A stretch of 64,000 nt of DNA. It comes from Strongylocentrotus droebachiensis. Its lineage: Eukaryota; Echinodermata; Echinoidea; Camarodonta; Strongylocentrotidae. This document shows, piece by piece, positions 51,091-64,000 of this stretch. Within the stretch, counting starts at the first letter, position 1, and every line of letters begins with the position of its first letter. Location: contig JAVYIG010004958.1 in assembly GCA_035222895.1 (NCBI GenBank), positions 62,001 through 126,000 on the forward strand, written 5' to 3'. Position numbers and translations under genes: made by a program. Under the pieces are notes generated by a model, which ran no database searches, was not told the origin of the DNA, and saw only the letters and a program-made list of their open reading frames with translations.

Positions 51091-52732
51091 AGGGTCACTG
51101 AGGTCAATGGCTGTGGCACATTCCGAGCCTGCCAGTGTACAATGTAGGTGTTGATTTTTAGCACATGAAGTTAGAGTGTAACTGTTTGTAGTCTGCCAAA
51201 TAAATTGATGGCATTGTTGATATGTACAATAATTGACAAAAATGAAGAAAGAAGGAATTAAAAAAATATAGTAATGGTCATGATAATATTAGCAACATTT
51301 ACATACGGTATCCATCCCAGTGAAATACTGAAGGTGTCTACAAAGTATCATTATTACAATGGCTTTAAAATACCTTTAAAATGTAACATGTACATCTTAA
51401 CATGAATGTAAACAAGAATATTGGATGCTGATTACTTTCGGATGTACAGTATCAATGCAAAAACCTGATGTTTTCTCTGAAGATCAGTGAACCCTTTACA
51501 TGAAAGAGATACATGTGTGTTTCCTTTTTTCACACTTGGAGGCACTTTAATTCTCATTTTATGACTCTGTATTATCGCTGCCAAATCAGGAGATTTGTAT
51601 GATTTAATTCAGATAGAATTGATAAAATACAAACGATACTTCATCAAAGTATAATTTACAGAAAAAGAAAGATTTACACAATTGAATAAAACAAAATGTT
51701 CAGCACAAAGTTGTACATGTATGTGCAGTTCAGTAGAATTTCTAAACAAAGGAAAATGAAGAAAGAGAAATGAAAGAACTTACTGTTATTTTGTTAGGAA
51801 GTAGGCAGAAAAAATATCACTTACAATCCCTCAATTGTTTGAATTTTGCAACTCCAATTACTTACCAATTTTATTTTTGAGATTTAGAACAAAAATTGTT
51901 TACATTGAAAAATAGATAAATACAAACAAAGAAGGAAACCGCATCCTGGACAAGGATCTTGGATAGAATTTTTCAAAGGGAGGAATATGAGAAAAAATGT
52001 TTTGTATTCGTATACAATACACAAGTACATGTAAGATGGTCAGATGATTTCTTTATTGAGCAACTATAGCAACACAGGAAGGCATTAAAAAATATATACA
52101 GCAAGCGTTTGAAATATAGACGTGAATCCTTTTCAATGTATACTCTAGGCCTCCCATTCACTGTGAATTATTCAGGGTCTAGCCTGTTTTTGCCTGCATT
52201 CTTCACTCGCCTTTTTACCCGTTCCCCTCTTCTATTCGCCACCTGTCTATGTAAAAACGAGTAATCACTTGTCCTTTCTGCTCTCTAATGCTTCATTGTC
52301 AAAACTGTTAAATAATTCAACCATTTTTTTGCCCGGATTCTCTTTTTGCATGCTGCCATTTGCATTTTTTCTTGTTCTGTATATTAAATGGTGGGGAAAG
52401 TCAATGGTAATACAAAGACAAGTCAGATCATTTTGTACCAACACTTCCAAGTAATCCTAATGGCAATGCGATATCTACATGTACTGTATAGTCCGTGCAG
52501 TATTTATGAAAAATAAGGGTATTGTTTTACGTTGTAATGTAGTTGAGGTGTTTTCCCCTAAATGTAAATAAAAGAAAAGAATCTCCATGGGTATGTTCTT
52601 TCTGTTCTCTACAGTAGTTGAATTCTGACATTTGTTATTTGTTTGTTATTACTGAATGTAAAAGATATATAAGATATATATTGAATATTTAAAAAATATC
52701 TTGTAGTAGAGTATATAGTATGAAGTCGGCCT

Positions 52733-52798
52733 ACATTATAATCAGCCTGCATTATAATCAGCCTGCATTATAATCAGCCTGCATTATAATCAGCCTGT
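52733..52798. repeat. 16-bp minisatellite, four copies
   Basis: ATTATAATCAGCCTGC repeats four times without change except at the edges. Confidence 0.93.
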
Positions 52799-52952
52799 GA
52801 TTGAAAACATTTAGTGACCATGTCTAAAGATTGATTGAAACATGTCATGATTTTTTTTCTTTCTAAGAAAAGTAAGAAAGCAATTTTGTGCCATTATTTT
52901 TTCAACTACATGTACGTACAATTTACACCTGTATATTTCCCTCTATAAAACT

Positions 52953-53097
52953 CTGTTTCATAAAAACTGGTCACCAATATATGCGTACAAAATGTTGAAG
53001 AAAATGTGCTCCCAGCCAATCACATGCCATGATTTTAGTAGTTTATAATAGTTATTGTAACTTGTTAATGTTATTGATGACAACTTTCATGAAACAG
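52953..53097. mobile_element. 145-bp MITE in Pbx intron 2
   Basis: Inverted ends CTGTTTCAT.AAA.(C/G)T(G/T)GTCA(C/T)CAATA lie at 52953-52979 and 53074-53097. The interior is AT-rich and non-coding. It lies directly next to another MITE starting at 53102. Confidence 0.65.
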
Positions 53098-53101
53098 GGT
53101 C

Positions 53102-53414
53102 CAGGGGAGTGTTTTACAAAGATCCTAAGTTGAACTTATCTCTAAGTTGGACTTATTAAGGAAAGCCATTAGCATCTTTGAAAATATTTTGTAAAAGTTA
53201 TTTTAAAAGGCATAAAATGTTGATTCAAATCATTCATATCTTCTATTACCAAGGAGATTTTATGTTCTTGATGTGAAAATAATGAAATGTCTAGAATACC
53301 TTTTTTTGTCGCTTTTGAATATATTTTATTTTAAGGCTACAAATGGCTCTCCATAATGTGCAAGTCCAACTTAGAGTCAAGTTCAACTTGGGATCTTTGT
53401 AAAACACCCCCCTG
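53102..53414. mobile_element. 313-bp MITE in Pbx intron 2
   Basis: Inverted ends of about 50 bp, CAGGGG(A/G)GTGTTTTACAAAG then ATCC(T/C)AAGTTGAACTT and CTCTAAGTTGGACT, lie at 53102-53154 and 53362-53414. They are bounded by GTC on both sides (53099-53101, 53415-53417), a possible 3-bp target duplication. There is no coding capacity. Confidence 0.8.
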
Positions 53415-56400
53415 GTCTGTACTATAGCCAATGTGTTGCCTCTCAGCTAGCGTCCCCCTCCTCTCCTTTAGTCCGTGCCACTCTAGTTTTTGTTGGCCAT
53501 TGAGCCGAGCCCTGGCCTTGACTGTGAGACAGTGATAAAAAACCTTTCCGTTCTATGCCATGGAATTCTCTTCTTGCTGCTGCGTTTGGCTAGTGACTCA
53601 GTGCTTCCTGCGCTGTGCCATGAGCTCCCTAGGGGGTAGGGGCTGGCTGGCTGGCTGGCAAGGAGGGGGAGGGGAGGGGGTCATTTTATCCAGAGGAAAG
53701 GGGGTTCATGTGTAAACCAGCGCCGGGATAAGGTTACCTCCGTTTTATCGATTAGGAGATAACATGCATGAAAATCAGGATATCTGTAGTGGACCGATAT
53801 GATAAGGATATTATAACTTTATTGATAATCACTTTGTTTGATACATACATGTAGTAAATGAATGTGTGGGGAGATAGGAAGACATTGATTCGGGAGCCAT
53901 ATATATAAGCAGCTAAAACAATTTTGCCTGTTGTCTTTAGCTCAATGCATAAAAAAGAATGCTACCTTATTGTTGTATAAAATATACATCTATATATCAC
54001 AAAAAATACAATTATCAAGAATTGTTCACACTTTGATGTTGATGTATTTACAAGTTGAATTGTCTCCTGTTTGACAGATCATGAGGCTGAAAAAACACAC
54101 AACACAATGTATACAATTAAGAATTTTCAGTGGGAGCATATTTTATTGTGCCACAGAAATGTAGGGTTCTACATTGTATACATGTATCTCCCTTGCACTG
54201 ATGAGAAATATACTCACATCTGTCCTTTATTGTATTCTAAGTTAAAACAGAAAAGAAATGATGCGAGATAAATGCTGTTAGTATTTCTTTCTTGCAAAGT
54301 CTATTTTCTGTAGACCAGGAAAGACAGAATTTTCCTGTATTTTATATCTAATCAATTGTTTTGTTCAGTTCTTAATTGGTATGTGATATTTGGCATTTGG
54401 AAGTATCATTTATCTGTGGAATTGAATCAATTGGGATTTGTTTGAAGGAATGGAGGTTCAAGGATTTGAATTAAATATTTGTTCTTCTTCAGATCCTTGT
54501 CTTAAATAGCCTGAAGGCATAGGCAATGAACATTCTTCTCAGGGTTGTTTCCTTAAGGGGTAGAGGGGACGATCTAATCTGCATTCATCAATACTGGTTA
54601 ATAGAAGCTATCTCCCCCAAACTGCCCTTGGACAGTTTGATATCAAGCAAACGTTTGATTTCTATTTTGCCTCCCCCATTTGACCAAATACATGGCAATT
54701 TAATGCTCTTACGTGGATCTCTTTTGACTGCGCTAGCTGTCAAAGTCGGCAGAAAACCATGACAAATAGGTTTGCCCTAAGAGCACGGGAGAAAGGAGGG
54801 GTTTATTCCTTTCACTTACGGGGAGAGAAGGAAGGGGCAATTGGCAGAAATTTATTCTACTGAGCTACATTAGTTGAGGCTCAACTCGGTCAATTACTTC
54901 TTCATTGCCCTTCTTTAAGCTCATTTTTGCTGATCTTTCCTTCTTTGAGTCGGCGGCACCCTTTCTCCGTGTGTGTCTTTGGAGCATCCATGAAGTATCT
55001 AGCGACTGACAACTTGATCACGTTCCATTTCATAACCTTCTCCTCCCGATAAAACCTTTAGCAGAAATTGCATTTATTGCGACAAATTTGAGCATGTGTC
55101 AATAGCAACACCTGCACGATGAAGCCAGACTCCATTTTCACATTTAGGAAAGCCCTTGAATTTGTGCCTTTTTTAAGGAGTTATGAACAAGATTTAGCAG
55201 GAAGGTTCAATTTGCTCAGAATGTTTGTGGTCGGATCGTCACAAAGGCACTTTTCCACCATGAACTCCAAATCGGCCCAAATCTTCTCAAACCAAGAAAT
55301 AAACTTTGGTATTTGTATCCTTAACAAGATTTGCTTCGGCAAGGTTCAACTTCTTTATTTGCTCCCTCCTTTTCTCTGACTTCTTCCTTGTTTTCGCGGA
55401 GGGGGGCTGGCAAGTTTGGAGCTGTATTTGGTAATTGTGATGAATACTAGGGCTCATGAAATGACCAACTGTAATAGGGACGTTTGTACTTTATAAGAAG
55501 GCAAACAGTTTCTTCCAGATTTACTTTTAAATGGCCTGTCAGTCGCGGTAATCAGAACTATTGATAAAATTTGTTTGAGAGAGAGATCCATCAATATTCA
55601 TTCTTAGTTTAGATTTCTGATAGAGAAATCTGTCAACTGAATATTTGTTGCTCATAGTGGAAACAAAGCAGGGGACTTTGAATTTAAAATATCTCCTTGT
55701 TTCATCGCAGGAGTGGAGGAGTACAGTAGTTGCTGTATTTTACAGAATAACTGTAAATAATCTTTCAGAAAACTGCTTTGGATGCAAATGTTCTTTATTT
55801 TGTTTTCCCATTCAGATATATTTATAGCAAAGAAAGAGTTTAGTATCTGAAGTCTCTTTTCTTCTTATGAGGCTGTAGTGGATAGTAGCTTGGCTTGTCT
55901 TTTGATTTCTAAAAACCAAAACAAAGAGTAAAGTGGATATTTTATTTCTGTCAAAAGAGACCAGCCTACCTAACTGCTAATTTTAGTAATCCTGCATAAT
56001 TTAGACTTTCTTTTCCTTGGCAATCAAAGCCACGACTGGCGTTTGATATCAACGCAAATACAGTGATGCCTCGCTGAAAAATTGAAGATCAAAGAGGTTT
56101 GAACGGCTCGTCAATGACGACACAGACAGCTGGGAAATGCGGCTAAACCAAAGATCACCTCCCTTTTGTTCGCAAATTACTATGGTGATGAGTAAACTTC
56201 TTTTGACATATTCTGTCGGAGTTGGTGTTGTCCAATAACACCAAGGGGAAGACCCTCTGTCCTCTCCCATTGTTCTGCAGGAGGTGGGAGTGTTCCGGCA
56301 AGCTGAGAACTTGGTCATTGCTTGTCAGTCGTGCCCTGGTCTGACTTGTCTCGATCCGGCTTCATTGCTCGGTTTTCCTGGAAAGATAATGAGGGTTAAA

Positions 56401-58229
56401 TGCCCTGTCAAGTGCAAATAGATGCAGTTAACAGGCAGTAGAATCTTAATTTGGTCTGACTTGGATCTGATCCTCGTGTCCTGGAGAGATCTGATTGGTT
56501 GGGAGTTGGCTTAGGTTCCTCTTAGGGTTTGGAAGGGATTCCCTTGTTTTGTTGTCATGAGTTATCTGCTTGGAAAAAATGGGATTTTTCTTACAATTGG
56601 CACACCGATCACTCTTGCAGCTTGTTACTATCAATGGAAGTACATGTAGTTTTCTTTTGGTAAGCAACAAAATATATAAATGGTGATTTGAATAAATAAT
56701 AATTGAATATATATATATATCATTTTGTTGTTGTTGGGGGGGGGGGGGGGGAGGGGAATTTCATATATTTTCTTGATTTGTTCGAAACTGATGATTTTAA
56801 TCATAATTTTAAAAAAATGCAATTACTTACCTCCAAAAGATTCTGTCATTGCATTTGAAAGATTAAAGACAGAGAAAATGGTAATCATCCTTAAATAAAT
56901 TTTTGTTTTTTGGATGAAAGTATTTCCTGACTTTGGCTTGGATATAAACTATATAATATATATTTGATGAATGCTGTCCAAAATAGGATGGATGTTTTCA
57001 TGACATTTCCAATTTAAAAAAAAAGGAAAAAAAGATGCCATGCCTATTTATTTTTTATGATGCAATCCTGGATCTTTTGTTCCTCCAGTGGCCTTTTAAT
57101 ATTTAACCACACAAAAGATATGCTTTATGCTGAAGTTCATCAGACCATTTTATTGTCAAGCAAATTACAGTGGCAAGCCATAATTTCTTGTCAGTTACAA
57201 AGGAAAGAAAAGAAAAAAAATATTTTATAGGCAACTTGTGAGTGTGGTGGGTTTTCCTCTCTTTAAAGATTTTTTTCTTTTTCTGTTGACATTTGAATTG
57301 ATACTCACTGCACACAATCTAGAGCATATTTTAATCAATAAAAACTTACGAAGAAAGGATGTCCTAGAATTTATGTGGTACATTTCGGTCATGGAAAGAG
57401 AATTTTGTATCCATGGAATATATAACTCATAACTATGGAATTCAGGAGTTTCCCCTTTGTATGGGGGAAAAGGGGACTTTTGAGGTTCAACAAACACAGG
57501 GTTTGTTTGGATAGTAGAATGGCTGGTTTTGTATTGCACATCTTTTCAAAAATCTTTTATGATTTTTTTTCTAGCAATCATTCTTTTTGTTGCCAAAATG
57601 GATTAAGTTTGTGGTATGAAATTGAAGACAGGTATGTAATTACCTGGAAGGAAATAATTACAGCAGGCCAACATGGTACATACAATGTACTGTACACGTA
57701 TATTACAGTATATATATATGAAGAATACCCATGTACATACTGCATTTATGCCTAAAAGTTTTCACTGAACAGATTACAATGTACTTGTATTCTATTTAGG
57801 GTCTTTTCTTATAAGATTTGAATATCAATAAACTCCATTTATTCTGCGGACACTCAAGAGTGTTATGAAGATTTCCATTTGTAGGCCTGAGTTTTTTTAA
57901 CTCTTCCATTTATTAACTCCACAAGATATAGGTCACCATCTTGAATTCGATAAAGTACTCGTCAAGTACACGTAGCAGGGGAAAGCAAAAATAAAACTAA
58001 ATGCTGAATTTTGCACATGTACACTATAGATATGTTTCTGTCTTTATTATGGGGCAGGCCTACAGAACTTGACTAGCACAAGAGTCAAGACAGAAATGTT
58101 ACATGCTTTTATCTCAGAGGATTGAAACTTGAAAGTCATCCTTTCCCTCCAGTTCTACTCTCGACTGAGGTTCGTCCTCTGCTTTTACTATCGTGTGGTA
58201 CACACACAACCACAGAATTGGGACTAGAA

Positions 58230-59140
58230 ATGCAATCGTGTCACAACGATGTGCGTGCAATGACGCCATGTTTTTACATGTCAAACGAAGGAGCTACTCT
58301 CGGACTATCCAGAGCAATATGTAAGAAGTCTTGTAGCTTCTGTGATAGTGGAGATAGTTAGGGCGAAAGAAAGGTCACCAAAACCGTTTGAAACCATCGT
58401 CATTTGCGCAAAACGTACTGCACGCATCAAACACGCTATTACGTAAAGCATAGTAAATTCATCATTTTTGGCGATAACTTGGCGAAGAGGGCATTATAAT
58501 TTACTTAACTTAGCAGACAGTTGTCACGTATATGGATACATGTGTCTGCCAAGTTTCATTGATGTAGGTATAAAGATCGCCGGTTTAGAGCAAGTTGAAG
58601 TTATTTCTCAATTTTCTTGAAAATGGCGAATTTGGAGGGCAATTTTCTCAAATTTGGTCAGTGATAGGGTATATAATTTTGTATATGGCTGGAAAGGGCA
58701 TATCTTTAAGTATCTTAATCCAAAAAAGGGTACGGGTTTGCCAAGCCATTATGGAGATACGGCCACAGAGAGAAAGCCAATTCCCAGAACTTTAGAGGGC
58801 GCTATTTATGTTTTGCATAGTCATTGGAGCGTGAAATTTGGCATGGCTATGTGCAATCATAGGATAAAGATACTGTGAGACTTAAATACAAAACGGAATT
58901 TTAATGAGAAAGTTATGGCAGGTTTAGATTTTTAGGGGTCCATTTTTCAAGAATTTGAGAGATTTTTGACGGAGTCGGTTTCAGATTTGAATTTTGAGTA
59001 CGAAGATGGCATTTTGAAGGTCAAGTTATACGTCGCAGAGGAAAAAACATCTCTTAGACTATCTAAAGGAATTTGTTACAAGTTTGTAGGATCTAGGATA
59101 GTGGAGATAGGAAGGAAGAAAGAAAGGCCTTAAAATGGAC
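58230..59140. repeat. Diverged internal duplication of unknown nature
   Basis: About 95 bases at 58286-58380 (TCGGACTATCCAGAG; GTAGCTTCTGTGATAGTGGA; GCGAAAGAAAGG) reappear diverged at 59038-59132 (TTAGACTATCTAAAG; GTAGGATCTAGGATAGTGGA; GAAGAAAGAAAGG). The DNA between is less AT-rich than its surroundings and has short open frames but no recognisable protein. It may be two units of a long, old tandem repeat. Confidence 0.5.
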
Positions 59141-59457
59141 CAGAAACGGACAAAATGGCGCCTGGATGGTTATGCATGAGTGATTTCGAAAATCGAAAAA
59201 GTAGGTGACCTTGATGAGATGCTAGAGACTATGCCTATGAAATTTGAAATGAAATGGACATGAGGAAAGCACCTCACTAGGAATAACAAACACTATGTGC
59301 AAAACGAATGCGGAAGGTTGGTCATTGCAAATAGCTTCATGAGGAATTTGCCTGGTATAACAAACACTCCCAAACAATTGGCCCCAGCCAGAAGCGGCCT
59401 AGCCAGCCAGAGGCATGCTATAATGATGCTTGCAAGCTGCTGTAATGTCACCCCGTG

Positions 59458-59487
59458 AGGTCACAGCGGAGCTTTGACCTTCGACCT
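59458..59487. promoter_or_regulatory. Nuclear-receptor-like half-site cluster
   Basis: AGGTCA lies at 59458-59463. TGACCT, one spacer base, then CGACCT follow at 59475-59487, a DR1-type arrangement on the minus strand with one base off consensus. It lies in a GC-richer island of Pbx intron 2. No functional evidence. Confidence 0.3.
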
Positions 59488-60899
59488 TGCTCTGACTCCA
59501 ACCCTCTCCACTGTCTGACTGTCTCTACCCTAGCTCTGCGCTGCCCCCAGTGGCAGTGTCTCGGCCGGCCGGGCATGTTCACATATTCTTTCACTTTCCC
59601 CACAGAATGAAGGAAAAAAAAAACCCATAACAACTCTGCTGAATATTTTTTCATGTTTGGGTATAATTTTGTGGAATCTAGCGTATGCATTTAATCAGTT
59701 TTGTATAGTACAGGTTAACTGTAGAACTAGTATGTGTATGATATGCTCTGTTTTTGCATACCGTACACTACCACATGGTTATTATTTATTAATTGTGTCT
59801 CAATTACATTTTATTGTTTTCTTGTGAAAACATGGCAATTTTTTTTAGACAAAAACAATGGAATGTGATCTGTGTACAGCTGTACATACATGTACATACA
59901 CCCCCCAAAAAAGAAAACAAGACAATACATCATAGTTTTTGTGTAACATTGTAGTACACATGTATGTTATTTTCAACACTTCAAGTTCTGTAATCCTTTC
60001 TAGAACTAAACAAGACTAAATTCTCTTTCTTTCATACACCAGTACAAATATGTGAGTACTTTGAATATTATATTTGCCTGTGTATTTGTACAGGGTAAGT
60101 GTGTATCAGACATTTCAAATTTACCTTCAATTGAATCAAATGGATTTTATTCAATCTTTTGTACCGGCAGTTACTTTTTTTTTAGTTTGCAATGAATAAT
60201 AACATTCTGAACACAGAGGTGGATTTGGGGAAAGTTGAAGATTTAGCATTGTTTACGTTGATCTATCAAAGAAATAGCTTTATTAAAGGCTTATCATTTA
60301 GTTATTGAAAATTATTATTAATAAATCATTTTGGTTAATTGATTATTTTGTTGTAAGTAATAGGAAAATAGTGGATGTTTTGGATCAAGTTGAATTCTAA
60401 AATGAGAACGTGCTGTACATGAAGACGTAACGTAAGCAAAGCAAACTGCAAAGTTATGTCTTCATGGTCGAAATCTGGAATGGGGTGCAAGGAAAATTAC
60501 CCGATCTTCTGTTCATCCCATAAATTATCCAAGCTGGCAACAAAGATCGAAAAGAGCAAAATGAAGATGGAAAATTGACAGCTTGAATGCCGATTCCTCT
60601 ATAGATCTCCATTTTGCTTGAGCTCTGTTTTGTTTATTGGTATAAGTTGGTTCTGACTTCCAGTGTTTCTCTCATTGGTTGTTTTTGTTAGGGCTGTTAG
60701 AGTGTATTTACGCAGTCTCCAAGTCTCACTCCAAGTTGATGTAGGCCTTTCTTTTATTTTCGTCCTTGTCTGCTCTTTTTTTCCTGTACATTCGTGTATG
60801 TTCGTATTTTAATGTCAGGCTTCTAAATGCCTTTTGATTCTCCTGAAGATATGTTTCAAGAGAAGTGTTTCATGATTGTTTTTCAGGCCAGTAAATGGA

Positions 60900-60967
60900 T
60901 ACCATAATGTGTTCCAGATATAAACATTAGTGTTAGGCGCTATATAAGCACTGTAATTATTATTATT
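60900..60967 (+). repeat. Pbx: SINE-type 3' tail in Pbx intron 2
   Basis: GTGTTAGGCGCTATATAAGC, ACTGTAATTATTATTATTA is a clean retroelement 3' end with an (ATT)n tail. The upstream portion shows no clear Pol III boxes. Confidence 0.5.
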
Positions 60968-62120
60968 ACAAATTGCTCAAATAAAAATAATAATGCTAAA
61001 AATATACATGTAGTTTTCATCATTTCTTCCCATTTTGAGTTTTCATAATATGGCCAATCATATTGAATAAATGAAATTGTCTTTCATTTCTAAATTCAAA
61101 TGAACTGTTTTGCTTGGATATATTTATCGTTCGTAATGCAATTCTCTGAATTAGATATCTGTGTTGGGACTGTAGGCTTGTATTAATTTTTGAATTTGAA
61201 TGATTTGATTCAACTCTAAAAATAGTTTGTTTTTCTCTAATATTTGATGCATTATTGTATGGCATTGTTTGGTACAGATGTATGAATATATTATTATCAT
61301 TCAGTTTTTTAAAATTAGTTGTAATATTTTTATGAAACAAGTCCTAAAAAGATGATGCTTGTCATCTATCCATCTGTCAGTTTTTCTTCTGTGTGAACAA
61401 AATAATTAATATGCACATACTGTAGCGTATCAGGGGATGATGTAAATTTTTTGACATTTATAAGCGATAAATTATCGAGACACCCACTCGTTGGATGCTA
61501 ATTCATGCATGAAAGTATTATCTTATCATTTTTTCTGATCACGAGGTGTAAACATAGGATAATGATAATCTCAAGTCAGGATTGATTTTGTTATTACGTT
61601 TGGCTCCACACATAACGGCTGCATGTAGCTCACTTTCACAAATTAACTTGCATCATTGGAATGGACCAGTATTTACACCTCATGTACAGGCGAGGGGGAA
61701 AAATAATTGTAGAAAAATCGCCACTGTACGGCTATTGCCCCACTCGCTACCTTGCCTTGCTAGCCACAAACTATATTCGCAGATGTCGATCTCCCTCACG
61801 CACATGCAATACGAGGCATTCCGATCGAGAGGCACTCCAGCTCTCCCTCTCCCTCTCTCCTTCTCTCTCCCCGTGTCATTGAAACTGGCTGAACGGCCGG
61901 GGTCAGGGGTCGTACTTGTAGTTGCTAATTTGATGAACATCACAGCCCGTAACCAGCAGAAGATATTTTCATCATGGCAAATATATAGTTCTGTAATATG
62001 GGTGCATGGGAAAGCCGTATGGGATGCTAGTTGAACAACTGTGGATGCCTCCCTGTACAATAGGACTACTTGCCGCTGCTGCTGCCAGCCATACAGTACA
62101 TAAATGACGCATGCCATTGG

Positions 62121-62412
62121 CCTGACACATACGCTTATTACTCTAGGTATGGTGTATGTCAGTGGACAATGGCAAAAGAGAAATTCTAGTTTTGATGAAA
62201 TTATAGTAATTGCCTTGTAAGCAAGCATTCAGGCTTACAATGTACAATGTAGGCCTATACAGTGTTTGGACTGACACAGTACGCTTATTACTTTAGTATG
62301 GTGTATGTCAGTGGACAATGGCAAAAGGGAAATTCTATTTTTCATGAAATTATAGTAATTGCATTGTAAACAAACATTCAGGCTTACAACATATGCCTAT
62401 ACAGTGTTTGTA
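62121..62412. repeat. Tandem duplication of about 150 bp
   Basis: CTGACACA..ACGCTTATTACT, GGTGTATGTCAGTGGACAAT, ATTATAGTAATTGC and CATTCAGGCTTACAA are repeated with the ACGCTTATTA anchor at 62131 and 62281. The copies are about 90% alike, so the duplication is fairly young. Located in Pbx intron 2. Confidence 0.88.
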
Positions 62413-64000
62413 ATTGTAGGCCTATTTCATACATTTTGCTGAAATGTGCAAATTATGAAAATTAGCACAATGGCCTAGTCAACTGTATATCTTTAGTTTG
62501 TGTACATGTACATGCAGAACTGTAAAAAGAGAGTTTTAATCTTTTTATCTAAAACTATAATAGCAAAATCAGTCAAATGAAATGAAACCAGTTCAATGTA
62601 TTTTATTTCCTTCTTTATATTTCAAGATTTCGCTTGATGTGTACAGTACCTGTACATCTTCACATTTTGTACACAATTTTCATTGTCCATCTTATTGCAT
62701 TTCAGGCATGTATGTGTACTTTACATGTGGGCCTTCTATAATTGAATAAAATTACAGTATGCTGAAATTTGTTGGTTCACTTGTAATATAGGGTAACATC
62801 AGAAATGTACGATCCAAACCAACGGACCTGACCTGCACACCGTATGGCTAGTTGCTGATTTGATTTAGGAGATATCACCACATCTACATGAAGCTGTCTA
62901 TGATATCTCTTTGATTTGATGTTATTACCAACAAATGTTTCCTGGTGGTGCCTTTAATCTGGACTTCATTTAATTCAATTTTTAAGGATGGAAAGAGCAG
63001 AATGATATTTTCCTTCTCATTTGATGATTGTCTGCTATCTATAGAACAAAATTTCAGGTTTCCTTTCTCTTTCTGATCTCATTCTTATCTAAGCAGATAA
63101 AAATCATTCTTTATCATCATCCCGTCCCAGAAATTTTCCTCAGAAGATGTCGTCCAAGTTTCATTTTTTATTGCTAATGCATTTGTACTGTCTTCTTTCC
63201 GGTAATAATAAAAAGCCAGCAAAAAGACGCCCTTTGTCTTTCTTGATGGGTCTTAATTTGCAATGACCCTCGACTCCGACAACATGGCTATTCTTTTATG
63301 AATTTCTGTCTGCAGTTGTCCAGTTCGTGCCATGTAGGGATTAATTTGGTGGAGCCAGTAGCGGTCCTGCTCCAGATTCTGCAGACTTAACCCCTCGTCT
63401 GACCCACAAATTCCTGGAGATCTTGCCGACCAAATTGGCAACATGGCAGAACTTGGAAGAAGAAGGAGGTCTAGAGTTTGTTGTCTGCTCGGAGCTAGAA
63501 GGGCTTTCATCCTTATGGTTTAAAGATAAAGTTGAGTTCTGGTCATGTGATTGCATTGTGAAAGAAACGGTGTGGAATCTATCAGAAAAGGTTGATCATC
63601 TAGTATATAAGTATTCGTGTGTATTGCAAGGTTCTGGAATCATCAAAATTATGTGACATTTGGCCAAAGCTTGGCAAAGTTACAAGCACTGTACACAGAA
63701 TGATGTATATGGGACTACACGAGCACATGGCGAAAAAAACCTACCCCCCGATTTTTACGTATTTTATGTCATATTTAGAATATGAAGGCATTTGAAGAGC
63801 CATGCTTTTCAGGGAACATGTCTCATCTGATGTTCTTCCACACTTGCATAATAAGAATGATAACGCTCACAAATTATTTTTCACCTCTTCTCAGAACTCA
63901 ACCTTCTCTTTAATGCCCTGCTGGCTCTCAAGGAGATTGTCTTGATGGCTGTAGTGTAGTCACAATAGGTCTTTGCTATTGTAAGAATTACAAACACCAT

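Noticed and set aside
53430..53700. Possible Pbx exon 3 in a GC-richer island
   Set aside because: No frame gives the expected continuation of PBC-A after KEKT, and no phase-1-compatible exon was found.
61018..61340. 106-codon minus-strand frame with IQRIALRTINISK-like text
   Set aside because: Vaguely like a LINE tail, but the match is too weak and the DNA too AT-rich; no neighbouring LINE segments line up.
61582..62228. Overlapping open frames of 150 (+) and 182 (-) codons
   Set aside because: Both strands are open in a GC-richer part of the Pbx intron. Neither peptide is recognisable and both run into the young duplication.

Overview
This window reads as metazoan, most likely echinoderm and probably sea urchin, nuclear DNA. 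It is AT-rich and dominated by microsatellites, short inverted-repeat transposons (MITEs), tRNA-derived SINEs and decayed LINE fragments. There are no bacterial-style gene clusters. The echinoid call is inferred from the overall style: tRNA-SINEs with (ATT)n-like tails, abundant TAGGCCTA and ACATGTAC palindromes, long CT/GA tracts, and a well-conserved deuterostome-like Pbx. It is not proven by any one marker.

The one gene I recognise with high confidence is Pbx (extradenticle class, TALE homeobox) on the + strand. Coding exon 1 is 44075-44337 and coding exon 2 is 44540-44613, joined by a 202-bp intron with GT..AG ends. Together they give 112 codons covering the N-terminus and the start of the PBC-A domain. 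No later exon is visible, so intron 2 fills the remaining 19.4 kb and continues past the window. The probable promoter (43740-44074) has a GC box, an inverted CCAAT box, two TGACAG half-sites and a PBX:MEIS/PREP-like TGATTGACG, which recurs in intron 1.

Left of Pbx (1-43.7 kb) I see no complete gene. Two minus-strand candidates deserve attention. One is a start-codon exon of an unrecognised protein (5234-5512, with good splice signals). The other is a two-exon small-protein candidate (17175-17123 joined to 16479-16371) whose reading frame is kept across a GA/CT-rich intron. Decayed LINE reverse-transcriptase remains lie at about 2.7-4.2 kb (minus) and 15.05-15.69 kb (plus).

The rest is repeats with readable histories. 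They include an 827-bp fold-back element with TA duplications (9855-10681), TTAA-flanked MITEs (10786-11135, 14294-14679), a nine-copy array of about 190 bp (about 12430-14095), and a higher-order repeat in CT-rich DNA (20575-21680). There is also a hAT-like element with a perfect 8-bp target duplication inside an (ACT)n tract (26761-27126), and a tRNA-SINE split between its A and B boxes by an 879-bp MITE (41222-42350). Two MITEs sit side by side in Pbx intron 2 (52953-53414). Long CT/GA/ATC microsatellites crowd the left 43 kb but are almost absent from Pbx intron 2.

I found no new defence, biosynthetic or CRISPR-like system. The most unusual items are the tandem array carrying splice-like signals, the large hairpin element, and the small split gene candidate.
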